Source of the DNA: Pseudidiomarina salinarum
GTDB taxonomy: Bacteria > Pseudomonadota > Gammaproteobacteria > Enterobacterales > Alteromonadaceae
NCBI RefSeq assembly: GCF_000753715.1
Contig: NZ_JPER01000004.1
Span: 186,001 to 250,000, forward strand
Length of the DNA: 64,000 nt
Reading direction: 5' to 3'
Shown: positions 17,799 through 26,747 of the stretch, piece by piece
Layout: every line of letters begins with the position of its first letter
How positions within the stretch are numbered: position 1 is the first letter of the stretch
Notes under the pieces: model-generated
What the model saw: only the letters and a program-made list of their open reading frames with translations
Told to the model about the DNA's origin: nothing
The model's database searches: none
Made by a program: the position numbers and the translations under genes

Positions 17799-18719
17799 AT
17801 GCGTAAAGCTTTAGCCAAACTTCAGAGTAAGAACTACCAGAACCGCGACTATGCGTTCTGGGTGAAGCTGGCTACCCGCGCTTCGGTGTCGGTGGCGCTA
17901 ACGCTGATCCTGGTGAAGCTGGGCGCCTGGTTTATGACCAACTCGGCCAGTATGCTGGCATCGCTGACGGATTCCTTGCTCGACAGCGTGGCGTCGCTCT
18001 TCACTTTCTTCGCGGTGCGCTATGCAGTGGTGCCTGCCGATAAAGAGCATCGTTTCGGGCATGGCAAAGCCGAATGCATGGCGGCGCTGATGCAATCGGC
18101 GCTGATTATCGGCTCGGCAACGCTGCTGCTGTTTCACAGTGCTGAGCAGTGGGTAGAAGGCGAGGCGGTGCAGCAGCCGGAAATCGGTATCTATGTGTCG
18201 ATTTTCGCCATTGCCCTGACGCTGGCGCTGGTACTGCTGCAGCGGATCGCCGTCAAGCATACCCAGTCATCGGCCATTGCTGCTGATGCCCTGCACTTTA
18301 AATCGGATTTACTGCTTAATTCGTCGGTTATCGCGGCGCTGCTGCTGAGTGCCTACGGCTGGTACTGGGTGGATAGTTTGTTCGCGGTGCTGATTGCCAT
18401 CTATCTGGGCGTGGGCGCGGTGCGCATCGGCTGGGGTGCCTTTCAGTCGCTGATGGACCGTGAGCTGCCCGATGACGAAAAAGAGCGCATCGTGAAGACC
18501 ATCAAGGAAACCCCCGGTATTCTCGGACTGCATAACCTGCGTACCCGCGGTGCCGGGCCAACCCGCTTCATTCAGTGCCATGTGGAGCTGGATGACGATC
18601 TATCGCTGCGCGCCGCTCATGATATTGCCGATCATGCCGAGCGCCGGGTGCGGGACCTCTTCGAAGATACCGACGTGATTATCCATATGGATCCGGCTTC
18701 TGTAGTTCGGGATAAATAG
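17799..18719 (+). CDS. fieF: Cation diffusion facilitator, ferrous iron/zinc efflux pump
   Basis: This inner-membrane antiporter of the CDF family exports Zn(II)/Fe(II)/Cd(II) in exchange for protons. Six transmembrane segments are apparent in the first 215 residues; the metal site motif is SLTDSLLDSV (DxxxD) in TM2, with HRFGHGKAE in the following loop and ADALHFKSD in TM5. The C-terminal cytosolic ferredoxin-like domain starts near ELPDDEKERIVKTI. The sequence closely matches E. coli FieF/YiiP over 306 aa. It follows trmL after 16 nt, and its stop abuts the stop of pldB. Confidence 0.95.
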   Translation: MRKALAKLQSKNYQNRDYAFWVKLATRASVSVALTLILVKLGAWFMTNSASMLASLTDSLLDSVASLFTFFAVRYAVVPADKEHRFGHGKAECMAALMQSALIIGSATLLLFHSAEQWVEGEAVQQPEIGIYVSIFAIALTLALVLLQRIAVKHTQSSAIAADALHFKSDLLLNSSVIAALLLSAYGWYWVDSLFAVLIAIYLGVGAVRIGWGAFQSLMDRELPDDEKERIVKTIKETPGILGLHNLRTRGAGPTRFIQCHVELDDDLSLRAAHDIADHAERRVRDLFEDTDVIIHMDPASVVRDK

Positions 18720-19697
18720 TCAATCCGTCTGAAACCACTCCAGCATCGCCTTCACAGCCGGCTGACGATAGCGATCCTGCTCAATAAGCAGTTCGTGCCG
18801 GGCGCCTTTAATCCGTAAGATGCGGCTGTCGGGATGCGGGAACCGCTCCATGATTTGCTCTTGTGCCGCCTGGCACACGACGGTGTCAGCCCCCGCCTGA
18901 AGTAATAACACCGGGATCTTGATTTTGGGGGCTTCGGTGAGGGCGCGGCGCGTGGCGTTGAGGGCCTGATCGACCCAGTTGTAGGTGGGTCCGCCGAGTT
19001 GCAGCTCCGGGTATTTGGCGTACTGATCGCGGAACAGCTGGTAACGCGACGGGCTTTGGGTGAGATCATTCTCCGCAAAAGGGACTTCCCGGTAATCCGA
19101 CATGCCCCAGAAATACCAGGGCCGGCTGGGCTGCAGCAGGCGATTGAGCAGGGTTCCGGTGCGGGCGATCAGACTAACCAGCCAGCGCGGCCGGCCGGGT
19201 GTATAGATGCCGAACATGGGGGCGCTGAGCACAGCGCGGTGGATGTGGTGCCGGTGCCGGGCAAGATACAGTGCGCCGATGGCGCCGCCCATGGAGTGCG
19301 CCAGCAGGTACTGCCGCAGTTCGGGGCATTCATTGCCGGCCGCTTCGGCAAACTTCGCGAAATCATTCACAAAATCATCAAAATGGTGCACATGGCCGTG
19401 GTGGCTGTGGTCGCTCAGCCGATCAGAACGCCCCTGCCCGCGGTGATCAAGAATCGCGACGGCATATCCTTGCTGCGCCAGTTGCCAGAGTAATTCCTGA
19501 TATTTCAGCGCGGCTTCAAGCCGGCCGGGACTAATCAGGATTAATCCGCGGGCACTGTCAGGTACATACAGATACCAGTGCACGGAGATATCGTCTTCGC
19601 ATTGCAGCTGTCTGGGCTGGACGTGTTCGTGCCAGAACGGCGCTACTGTGGTCTCGTGAAACTGACGCCACTGGGCATCATCATCGCCGGGATACAC
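18720..19697 (-). CDS. pldB: Alpha/beta hydrolase, lysophospholipase L2-like
   Basis: A 325-residue serine hydrolase with the nucleophile elbow AHSMGG and the flanking PldB/monoacylglycerol-lipase phrases AILDHRGQGRSDR and GHVHHFDDFVNDF; the catalytic Asp and His probably lie in GADTVVC and GARHELL. PldB hydrolyses lysophospholipids at the inner membrane. Translation appears to begin at GTG (19697), with an AGAGAGAGAG run upstream acting as ribosome site. It starts 19 nt after the cpxA-like gene, so it is probably co-transcribed with the two-component pair. Confidence 0.87.
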   Translation of the reverse strand: MYPGDDDAQWRQFHETTVAPFWHEHVQPRQLQCEDDISVHWYLYVPDSARGLILISPGRLEAALKYQELLWQLAQQGYAVAILDHRGQGRSDRLSDHSHHGHVHHFDDFVNDFAKFAEAAGNECPELRQYLLAHSMGGAIGALYLARHRHHIHRAVLSAPMFGIYTPGRPRWLVSLIARTGTLLNRLLQPSRPWYFWGMSDYREVPFAENDLTQSPSRYQLFRDQYAKYPELQLGGPTYNWVDQALNATRRALTEAPKIKIPVLLLQAGADTVVCQAAQEQIMERFPHPDSRILRIKGARHELLIEQDRYRQPAVKAMLEWFQTD

Positions 19698-19716
19698 CTT
19701 CAGCTCTCTCTCTCTG

Positions 19717-21093
19717 TTAGTCGGATTCGGTTGGTTCTTCTACAGGAAGTTTAACACAGACTTCCAGCCCGCCATCAGGGTGATTGCGTGCCTCGACGCT
19801 GCCGCCCAGCACTTTGGCGGCGCGCAGACTCAGGGCCAGCCCCAGGCCCACGCCAGCTTTATGATGGCGCGACGGGTCACCGCGGAAGAACGGCATAAAG
19901 AGTTTTTTCAGTTGCTCTTTCGGCACGCCCTCACCATGGTCGCGAATGGCGATAATATATTCATGGTCCTGCCGCTGGCAGCTGAGCTCTACCGGGCCGC
20001 CGCTGTATTGCAGCGCGTTGCGCACCAGGTTCTCGAGCACCAGCCGCAGCAGCTCGGCATCGGAGTAAATAACCGGCCAGTCACCGCGTGCCGGCGCTTC
20101 GGGCAGCACCTTAACGCGACTGCCATGGCCCGCGTCAACGTAGGTTAAGTCAGCCACCAGCTGTTCCGCCAGTTCACGGGTATCCAGCTCGGTGGTAGAT
20201 AAATGCACGAGACCGTTTTCCAGCCGTGACAACGACAGGATGCGTTCAATAATGGCGCCGAGCCGGTCCAGATCACGGTTCAGCTGCGCCACATGGGGGT
20301 TATTGGCCTGTTCGTCTTCATCATGGCTGAGCATCAACGCCACCTGCATGCGCGCCAGCGGTGAGCGTAATTCGTGCGATACGTCACTGAGTAAGCGGCG
20401 CTGGGCATCACGGGATACCGTCAGATCGTGGGCAGTGGTATGCATTGCCCGGGCCAGCTCGCCCAGTTCGTCGTTGCGCTGGGGCAGGCGTTTTAAATCC
20501 GGTACATCGCCGCCCCGGGCAATATCGCGCATGGCGTAGGTGAGCTGACGCAGCGGTCGCACCAGCCATACACCAAGCAGAATCGCGATAAGCCCGCTAC
20601 CGATTAACAGTGCCAGCGTCTGAGCTTCCTGGGCTTGCTGTTCAGAAAGCACCTGTTGCTGACGCTCGGCGTCATTAAGTGGCCGGGTCAGCAGAATACT
20701 GGCATCGCCCTGCCGGAACGGCCCGAGCAACATAAAATTACTGACCGGTAGCTGTTGTGCGCTTTCGGCTTCGAGCTGCCGGATCAGCAGGCGCTGGTGC
20801 CGAGTGGCAAGGGTGGCATCCAGTTGCAGGCGTTCTGGCCCGGTCGGCGCCACGGTGGCGGCCACCCGGTAGTTGCCAGCCAGCAGCCGGCCCGGGCTGA
20901 GCGACTGAAAGGTGGCAGAATCGGAGAGTAACGGGGTCAGGCTATTGTAGACGTCTTCGGGTACCGGGGTGGGTTCGGCGGGCTTACTGAACCATAAGCC
21001 CAGCACATAACCCGAGCTGGCCACCGCAAACAGCAGCGCCCAGAACATGAGCAGCAGCCGCAGCGACAGAGACTGATACCAGCGGGTGCCCAT
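19717..21093 (-). CDS. Two-component sensor histidine kinase, CpxA-like
   Basis: The 458-residue protein has a first transmembrane segment (LLLMFWALLFAVASSGYVLGLWF), a periplasmic domain of about 130 residues, a second membrane segment (LALLIGSGLIAILLGVWLV), a HAMP linker, the phospho-acceptor H-box DVSHELRSPLARMQVAL, and a catalytic ATPase domain with N box LENLVRNALQYS, IRDHGEGVP and VGLGLALSLRAA. The H-box and partner regulator resemble CpxA/CpxR, which monitor envelope protein folding. It follows its regulator by 7 nt. The identity as true CpxA is likely but not certain since the sensor domain is divergent. Confidence 0.85.
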   Translation of the reverse strand: MGTRWYQSLSLRLLLMFWALLFAVASSGYVLGLWFSKPAEPTPVPEDVYNSLTPLLSDSATFQSLSPGRLLAGNYRVAATVAPTGPERLQLDATLATRHQRLLIRQLEAESAQQLPVSNFMLLGPFRQGDASILLTRPLNDAERQQQVLSEQQAQEAQTLALLIGSGLIAILLGVWLVRPLRQLTYAMRDIARGGDVPDLKRLPQRNDELGELARAMHTTAHDLTVSRDAQRRLLSDVSHELRSPLARMQVALMLSHDEDEQANNPHVAQLNRDLDRLGAIIERILSLSRLENGLVHLSTTELDTRELAEQLVADLTYVDAGHGSRVKVLPEAPARGDWPVIYSDAELLRLVLENLVRNALQYSGGPVELSCQRQDHEYIIAIRDHGEGVPKEQLKKLFMPFFRGDPSRHHKAGVGLGLALSLRAAKVLGGSVEARNHPDGGLEVCVKLPVEEPTESD

Positions 21094-21100
21094 TGTCAGC

Positions 21101-21778
21101 CTAAGCCAGCTTCAGCAGGCGATAACCACGACCACGGACGGTCTGGATACGTTCCGGATCTACCGCGATTTTTTTGCGGATATTACTGATATGCACATCC
21201 AGGCTGCGGTCAAATGGCGCCAGTTGCCGGCCCAGTGCCGCTACCGATAGCTGATTCTTGCTAACCACGTGGCCGGCGGCCTGCACCAGGGTGCGCAGGA
21301 TATCGAATTCGGTTGGCGTTAAATCCAGCGGGGTTTCATCAACCCGCACTTCGTTATCGACCGGGTTAATAAAAAAGCCGGCATAGTCTATCAACTCGGG
21401 CGTTACCGAAGTATTCGGGGTGCGCCGTAACAGAGCTTTGATGCGCGCCAGCAGTTCTTTGGGATTAAAAGGCTTAGGCAGGTAATCATCGGCGCCCAGT
21501 TCGAGGCCGGCAACGCGATCATCGTCATCGCCACGGGCGGTAAGCATGATCACCGGCGTACTGCGGGCTTGCTGCCGCAGATGCTGCAATAGCTGAAAGC
21601 CGTCAATACCGGGCAACATCACGTCCAGCAAAATCAAATCATAGGAGCCGCTCAGGGCGCGGCGCAGACCAATCTCGCCGTCTGCCGCCAGGGTCAGCTG
21701 GTAACCTTCTTTGGTGAGTATCTGCTCCAACATGGCGCTTAGCTCAGCATCATCATCAACAAGTAGTAATTTGCTCAT
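21101..21778 (-). CDS. OmpR-family response regulator, CpxR-like
   Basis: The receiver domain (residues 1-120) shows the acidic pair DDD near residue 8, the phosphorylated Asp in LILLDVMLPG, and KPF. The winged-helix DNA-binding domain ends with HISNIRKKIAVDPERIQTVRGRGYRLL. ELGADDYLPKPFNPKELLARIKALLRR is almost the same as in CpxR. The 225-residue protein is encoded immediately upstream of its kinase. GTAAA repeats about 70 nt upstream of the start (21848-21863) resemble a CpxR box and suggest self-regulation. Confidence 0.88.
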   Translation of the reverse strand: MSKLLLVDDDAELSAMLEQILTKEGYQLTLAADGEIGLRRALSGSYDLILLDVMLPGIDGFQLLQHLRQQARSTPVIMLTARGDDDDRVAGLELGADDYLPKPFNPKELLARIKALLRRTPNTSVTPELIDYAGFFINPVDNEVRVDETPLDLTPTEFDILRTLVQAAGHVVSKNQLSVAALGRQLAPFDRSLDVHISNIRKKIAVDPERIQTVRGRGYRLLKLA

Positions 21779-21800
21779 CCTAAAATCCTGGTATTTGTCA

Positions 21801-21863
21801 TTTACAGCTTAAGCATTATGTAAAGAGCGCAGCGAATAGATAGCGGGTTTACTTAACTTTTAC
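21801..21863 (-). promoter_or_regulatory. Candidate CpxR-type box and inverted repeat upstream of cpxR-like gene
   Basis: On the minus strand GTAAA-N6-GTAAA occurs at 21848-21863, overlapping the ntrC stop codon. Nearer the gene, TTTACA (21801-21806) and TGTAAA (21819-21824) form an inverted repeat. CpxR is known to bind pairs of GTAAA about one turn apart; the autoregulatory role is inferred. Confidence 0.45.
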
Positions 21864-23267
21864 GTACTCTTTCAGCTTTCTGGTCAGGGTGTTGCGGCCC
21901 CAGCCAAGTAGGTGGGCGGCCTGCTGTTTATGGCCGCCGGTAGCTTCCAGCGCTAACTCAAGTGCCAGCCGTTCCACCTCGGGCACCAGCTCCTGCAGGA
22001 TATCCTGCTCGCCGTTCGCCAACTGCCGGCTGAGCGCTCGTTTTAATGCCTGCTGCCAGTCATATTCTTCGACCGCGCCCTTGGCCAGAGGTTCGCCCAG
22101 AGGTTCGCCAAGTTCGTCTGGCAAATCACTGACATCCACTACGTCGCCGGGTGCCATCACCGTCAGCCAGCGACACATGTTTTCCAGTTGCCGCACGTTG
22201 CCCGGCCAGGGCGCGGCACTCAGCCGCGCTTCTGCGGCCGGGCTCAGGCGTTTAGGCGCGCCTCCTAATTCATCAGCAGCGCGCCTGAGAAAGTGCCGCG
22301 CCAGCTGCGGAATGTCGCTGCGGCGCTCGGCCAGTGTCGGCAGTTGCAGGCGGATCACATTCAGGCGATGCAATAGATCTTCGCGGAAAAGCCCCTGCGC
22401 CACACGCTCGGTGAGGTTCTGATGGGTGGCGGCGATGATCCGCACATCCACTTTGACGGGCTGGTAGCTGCCCACCGGGTAAAACTGCCCTTCGGCCAGC
22501 ACCCGCAGCAAGCGGGTTTGCACCGCCAGCGGCATGTCGCCAATTTCATCCAGGAACAGGGTTCCGCCATGGGCCTGTTCAAAGCGACCATGACGGCGGT
22601 GGGTGGCACCGGTGAAAGCGCCTTTTTCATGGCCGAACAGCTCGGATTCGACCAGATCCGACGGAATCGCCGCCATATTGAGCGCGATAAAAGGTTTGCG
22701 CGCGCGCGGGCTGTGGTCATGCAGCGCCCGCGCCACCAGCTCTTTACCCGTACCCGAGGCACCGTTAATCAATACGGTAACGCTGGAGTGCGACAACCGG
22801 CCGATGGCACGGAATACGTCCTGCATCGCCGGCGCGTTGCCGATAATACCGCTGACCTGATCCACCGCCGCTACCGGCTCGTCGGCGGGGGCCGGGGTAC
22901 GCTGTAGGGCACGGCTGAGGGTGTGAATCACATCGTCCAGATCAAAGGGCTTGGCCAGGTATTCAAAGGCGCCGCCCTGAAACGCGTTGACTGCTGAGTC
23001 GAGGTCCGAATGGGCGGTCATTACGATCACCGTCAGTTGCGGGTGTTCGCGCTTCACAAATTCCAGCACTTTGAGGCCATCATCGCCGGGCATGCGGATA
23101 TCCGTCAGCAGCACCCGGGGCTGCGCGGTTTTCAGTGCCTCGTACAGTTCCGCGGCGCTGGCAAAACTGCGGTTGGTCAGCCCGGCGCGTTGCAGGGCCC
23201 GCTCAAGCACCCAGCGGATAGAGCTGTCGTCATCAAGGATCCAGATGCTGTCATCACTCAGCGCCAT
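21849..23267 (-). CDS. glnG: Nitrogen regulation response regulator NtrC (sigma-54 activator)
   Basis: At 472 aa it carries all three NtrC domains: a receiver ([11 protein letters not shown] and the phosphorylation site LLTDIRMPG), a sigma-54-interacting AAA+ domain with Walker A GASGTGKE, the GAFTGA loop ([13 protein letters not shown]) and [11 protein letters not shown], and a C-terminal Fis-type helix-turn-helix ([21 protein letters not shown]). Phosphorylated NtrC activates sigma-54 promoters such as the one found upstream of glnA in this window. The start overlaps the end of glnL by 14 nt, indicating coupled translation. Confidence 0.97.
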   Translation of the reverse strand: MALSDDSIWILDDDSSIRWVLERALQRAGLTNRSFASAAELYEALKTAQPRVLLTDIRMPGDDGLKVLEFVKREHPQLTVIVMTAHSDLDSAVNAFQGGAFEYLAKPFDLDDVIHTLSRALQRTPAPADEPVAAVDQVSGIIGNAPAMQDVFRAIGRLSHSSVTVLINGASGTGKELVARALHDHSPRARKPFIALNMAAIPSDLVESELFGHEKGAFTGATHRRHGRFEQAHGGTLFLDEIGDMPLAVQTRLLRVLAEGQFYPVGSYQPVKVDVRIIAATHQNLTERVAQGLFREDLLHRLNVIRLQLPTLAERRSDIPQLARHFLRRAADELGGAPKRLSPAAEARLSAAPWPGNVRQLENMCRWLTVMAPGDVVDVSDLPDELGEPLGEPLAKGAVEEYDWQQALKRALSRQLANGEQDILQELVPEVERLALELALEATGGHKQQAAHLLGWGRNTLTRKLKEYVKVK

Positions 23268-24366
23268 GCTGCCCTCCGGAACTTAGGGTTTCGGCATAAG
23301 GCAGATACAGCAGAAACTGGGTATGGCCCGGTTCCGACTGCACTTCGATTTTGCCGGCATGCTGGTGAATGATGTTCTGGGCAATCGACAGACCCAGCCC
23401 GGTGCCGCCGGCGCGGCCACTGACCATCGGATAAAACAGCGTATCGCGGATTGGCTCGGGGATGCCGCAGCCGGTATCTTCCACCACCACCAGCGCACAA
23501 TGCCGGTAGCGATTACCATAAATCGTCTGCTGATGAATAATGCGGGTACGGATGGTTAATGTGCCCTGTTGCGCGCCGCAATTATCCATGGCTTCGCAGG
23601 CATTCATCACGATATTCAGAAACGCCTGCTCCAGGCCTTCGCCGGCGGCGGTCAGATCCGGCAGACTGGGGTCATAATCGCGCTGCCAGTTAATCGCCTT
23701 GCCGGTACTGAGCTGCGCCACCTGCACCACCCGTTCCAGTATCGCGTGCAGGTTATGGGGTTTGCGCTCGGGCAACTGGTGTGAACCCAGCATCCGGTCC
23801 ACCAGATTCCGCAGCCGGTCGGCCTGGCTGATAATAAGATCGGTATATTCGTGCAAGCCAGCGTCTTGCAGTTCACCGGCCAGCAACTGGGCGGCACCAC
23901 GCAAGCCGCCTAACGGATTTTTGATTTCGTGGGCCAGGCCGCGGATCATGCTGTGGGCAGCGTGCAGCTGCTGTTGCTGAGAGTTTTCCTGGTTAATGCG
24001 GCGGATCTGATCCACCTGCCGCAGCTCCAGCAAAATCTGAAGATCGCCATCCTGCCCGCGCAGTGGCTGGGCCACAAACTCAATGGTGATGCGATGGCCA
24101 TCATGAAAAATCAGGCTGACGTCGCTGTCCGATACGCTTTGTTCGTCCTGCAGGGCGTGGCGCAGAATGGCCGGGTCCAGGCTGGTGTAACTGAACAGAC
24201 TGAAAAAGGGCACGCCGTTCAGCCGGCGCAGGCTGCCGTCGAGAATACTTTCGGCGCTGGCGTTCATATAGCTGATATGCAAATGCTGGTCCAGCGTGAC
24301 CACGCCGGTCATCAGGGTATCCAGATGCGGATGCACCAAATTGGTGCAACTCGTTGCCTGCCCCAT
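23254..24366 (-). CDS. glnL: Nitrogen regulation sensor kinase NtrB
   Basis: A cytosolic histidine kinase/phosphatase of 370 aa: a PAS domain (residues about 10-110, starting LDTLMTGVVTLDQHLHISYMN), an H-box RGLAHEIKNPLGGLRGAAQLL, and an ATPase domain with VVEDTGCGIPEPIRDTLFYP and GTGLGLSIAQNI. All match GlnL/NtrB, which controls NtrC phosphorylation in response to PII. Its ATG overlaps the stop of the DUF4124 gene by one base, so three genes form a tightly coupled unit. Confidence 0.96.
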   Translation of the reverse strand: MGQATSCTNLVHPHLDTLMTGVVTLDQHLHISYMNASAESILDGSLRRLNGVPFFSLFSYTSLDPAILRHALQDEQSVSDSDVSLIFHDGHRITIEFVAQPLRGQDGDLQILLELRQVDQIRRINQENSQQQQLHAAHSMIRGLAHEIKNPLGGLRGAAQLLAGELQDAGLHEYTDLIISQADRLRNLVDRMLGSHQLPERKPHNLHAILERVVQVAQLSTGKAINWQRDYDPSLPDLTAAGEGLEQAFLNIVMNACEAMDNCGAQQGTLTIRTRIIHQQTIYGNRYRHCALVVVEDTGCGIPEPIRDTLFYPMVSGRAGGTGLGLSIAQNIIHQHAGKIEVQSEPGHTQFLLYLPYAETLSSGGQHGAE

Positions 24367-24971
24367 TAATTGGTACCACCAGTACCCTGGTTATTGTTAT
24401 TCAGCGCCGGCGACAGGATCGAGGCGCGCAGCACATAGACTTCAATGGTGTCGGTCTGCGCCAGTTCTTCGCGGTTCGGCGCCAGCACCCTTACCTGCAA
24501 CCGCCGTTCGCCACGGGCGACGTCACGCAGCAGCACTTCGGTGGCCGGGCCTTCATACACCGGCTCGGCATCCAGCCGCAGCTGATAGATGGGGTAACCG
24601 TCGAGGTTACGCACGTCTGCCTCCCAGCTTACGCGGATCTCGCCATCATTGGCGCGGATGGCTGCCTGCGGCTCAGGGGTGAGAATGCGCACATCCACTT
24701 CGACACCCTCATAGGTTTCAGCGTCTTCGGTTTCCGTTGGGCGGCTTTGCAATAACTGGGGGGGAATATCAAATTCGGTCACCATGGGATCCACGGTGAT
24801 AGCTTCGGCGTCAGCCGTCGGTTTATCCGTGTACACCACGGTGCCGTCGGCTTTGCGTTTTTTATACACTTGCTGGCTGTCGGCGGGCGCAGTCAACAGA
24901 ACTGAGGCTCCGGTCAGCAGCAGAGCTGACCAGAGCAAGACAGAATATGTAGCTGGCTTACTCATGGTCAC
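24366..24971 (-). CDS. DUF4124 domain-containing exported protein
   Basis: The 201-residue protein has an N-terminal signal segment (YSVLLWSALLLTGASVLLTAPADS) and then the DUF4124 core QQVYKKRKADGTVVYTDKP, a short periplasmic domain of unknown function. A second part (about 85-190) resembles an immunoglobulin-like strand pattern (EIRVSWEADVRNLDGYPIYQLRLD). The gene lies between glnA (42 nt) and glnL (1-nt overlap), a placement frequently seen for DUF4124 genes in gammaproteobacteria. A role in nitrogen regulation is not supported by the sequence itself. Confidence 0.8.
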   Translation of the reverse strand: MTMSKPATYSVLLWSALLLTGASVLLTAPADSQQVYKKRKADGTVVYTDKPTADAEAITVDPMVTEFDIPPQLLQSRPTETEDAETYEGVEVDVRILTPEPQAAIRANDGEIRVSWEADVRNLDGYPIYQLRLDAEPVYEGPATEVLLRDVARGERRLQVRVLAPNREELAQTDTIEVYVLRASILSPALNNNNQGTGGTN

Positions 24972-25013
24972 TCCTTCTTTCGTTTATAAGCGTTTAACCC
25001 GGTTTATACCAGA

Positions 25014-26426
25014 TTAGACACTGTAGTAGAGATCAAATTCGATCGGATGCGTGGTCATTTTCAGTTTCATGACTTCCTTCATCTTCAGATTGATGTAGGC
25101 ATCGATCATCTCATCACTCATGACACCGCCACGGGTCAGGAATTCACGGTCTTTATCCAGTGCTTCCAGCGCCATTTCCAGTGAATGACAGACCGTTGGG
25201 ATCTCTTTGGCTTCTTCCGCCGGCAGATCGTACAGGTCTTTATCCATGGCATCGCCAGGGTGGATCTTGTTCTTGATACCGTCCAGGCCAGCCATTAACA
25301 GGGCGGTAAAGCACAGGTACGGGTTAGCGGCCGGGTCCGGGAAGCGTACTTCGATACGACGACCTTTGGCGCTGGCGACAATCGGGATACGGATTGAGGC
25401 TGAGCGGTTACGGGCTGAATAAGCCAGCATCACCGGGGCTTCAAAACCTGGCACCAGACGCTTGTACGAGTTGGTGGCCGGGTTTGAGAAGGCGTTAATG
25501 GCACGGGCGTGTTTGATGATACCGCCGATGTAGAACAGCGCCATTTCGCTCAGGCCACCGTACTGGTCGCCGGCAAATAGGTTCTTGCCGTCTTTGATCA
25601 GTGACATATGCACGTGCATGCCTGAACCGTTATCGCCAACCAGAGGCTTCGGCATAAAGGTCGCGGTCATGCCGTATGAATGGGCAACGTTGTGCACCAC
25701 ATACTTGTAGACCTGAATTTCGTCGGCTTTTTTCACCAGGGTGTTAAAGCGCGTGGCCACTTCGTTCTGGCCTGCAGTCGCCACTTCGTGGTGATGGGCT
25801 TCAACTACCAGGCCCATGTCTTCCATTACTGTGGACATAGTGCTGCGGATGTCGTGCGCGGAATCAACTGGTGGTACCGGGAAGTAGCCGCCTTTCACAC
25901 TTGGACGGTGACCCAGGTTACCTTCGGCGTATTCTTTACCTGAGCTCCACTTAGCTTCTTCGGCTTCGATTTTGTAGAACGAACCGCTCATGTCAGTGTG
26001 GAAACGCACATCATTGAACAGGAAGAATTCTGGCTCCGGACCAAAGAAGGCGGCGTCAGCGATGTTGGCGCTTTGCAGGTATTCTTCGGCGCGACGGGCG
26101 ATTGAACGCGGGTCGCGGTCGTAGCCTTGCATGGTATCTGGCTCAAGGATGTCGCAACGCACGTTCAGGGTCAGTTCGTCAGTGAAGGGGTCAAGCACAA
26201 TCGAATCACAGTCAGGCATCAGCACCATGTCGGATTCGTTAATGCCTTTCCAGCCGCCGATGGACGAGCCGTCAAACATTTTGCCTTCTTCAAAGAACTC
26301 TTCGTTAATCTGCGACAGTGGGATCGTCACGTGTTGCTCTTTACCCTGGGTATCGGTAAAGCGCAAATCAACGAATTTAACTTCATGTTCTTTAATAAAT
26401 TCCATTACTTCTTGTGGTGTTGACAT
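25014..26426 (-). CDS. glnA: Glutamine synthetase type I
   Basis: The 470-residue dodecameric enzyme makes glutamine from glutamate, ammonia and ATP. Visible are the [11 protein letters not shown] start, [12 protein letters not shown], the ATP-binding [17 protein letters not shown], and near the C-terminus the adenylylation site region [10 protein letters not shown] with its Tyr, as expected for the GlnE-regulated type. The ATG at 26426 follows GGAGG with 5-nt spacing, which decides the start over an upstream in-frame ATG at 26489. Its promoter is sigma-54/NtrC-type (26498-26626). It stands upstream of the DUF4124, glnL and glnG genes. Confidence 0.98.
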   Translation of the reverse strand: MSTPQEVMEFIKEHEVKFVDLRFTDTQGKEQHVTIPLSQINEEFFEEGKMFDGSSIGGWKGINESDMVLMPDCDSIVLDPFTDELTLNVRCDILEPDTMQGYDRDPRSIARRAEEYLQSANIADAAFFGPEPEFFLFNDVRFHTDMSGSFYKIEAEEAKWSSGKEYAEGNLGHRPSVKGGYFPVPPVDSAHDIRSTMSTVMEDMGLVVEAHHHEVATAGQNEVATRFNTLVKKADEIQVYKYVVHNVAHSYGMTATFMPKPLVGDNGSGMHVHMSLIKDGKNLFAGDQYGGLSEMALFYIGGIIKHARAINAFSNPATNSYKRLVPGFEAPVMLAYSARNRSASIRIPIVASAKGRRIEVRFPDPAANPYLCFTALLMAGLDGIKNKIHPGDAMDKDLYDLPAEEAKEIPTVCHSLEMALEALDKDREFLTRGGVMSDEMIDAYINLKMKEVMKLKMTTHPIEFDLYYSV

Positions 26427-26497
26427 GTGATCCTCCACGATCGAGCTGTCGATGAATTTTGTTAGCTTAGCTAAATGTAGTTGCTGCACCGACTTAA

Positions 26498-26513
26498 AGC
26501 AAAGGCTGTGCCA
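26498..26513 (-). promoter_or_regulatory. Sigma-54 promoter of glnA
   Basis: The minus strand reads TGGCACAGCCTTTGCT, which fits the -24/-12 consensus (TGGCAC-N5-TTGCT) with the invariant GG and GC at the right spacing. Transcription should start near 26487, about 60 nt before the glnA ATG. This is a direct match to the E. coli glnAp2 arrangement. Confidence 0.9.
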
Positions 26514-26587
26514 GATCGCTAATACGCTTAGTTTTTATGGGCTTAGTTATTTGCCCGCGATTTGGGGCCGTATCGGCACCCGCTTAT

Positions 26588-26626
26588 TGCACCATTATAG
26601 CGCATCTTACGCACCAGTATAGTGCA
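26588..26626 (-). promoter_or_regulatory. Tandem NtrC-binding sites (enhancer) for glnA
   Basis: Two 17-bp imperfect palindromes, TGCACCATTATAGCGCA (26588-26604) and CGCACCAGTATAGTGCA (26610-26626), match TGCACC-N5-GGTGCA. Their centres are 22 bp apart, two helical turns, and lie about 110 and 130 bp upstream of the predicted sigma-54 start site, as in enterobacterial glnA. Confidence 0.85.
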
Positions 26627-26684
26627 ATTATTGGCGACTGGAGGGGCTAAATGGATAATGCTTTCTTATCTCCGCCAGAAAGAG

Positions 26685-26690
26685 TATAAT
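26685..26690 (+). promoter_or_regulatory. Candidate -10 box of typA
   Basis: A perfect TATAAT lies 58 nt upstream of the typA ATG. The -35 region (near 26662-26667) is poor. The remaining DNA between glnA and typA (26427-26747) holds the sigma-54 promoter and NtrC sites and nothing else I can identify. Confidence 0.5.
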
Positions 26691-26747
26691 GCGCCGCTAT
26701 TTTAACCAATCTTGGTTCCCTCTCGCGTTTTACAGGCTTTTTAATTA

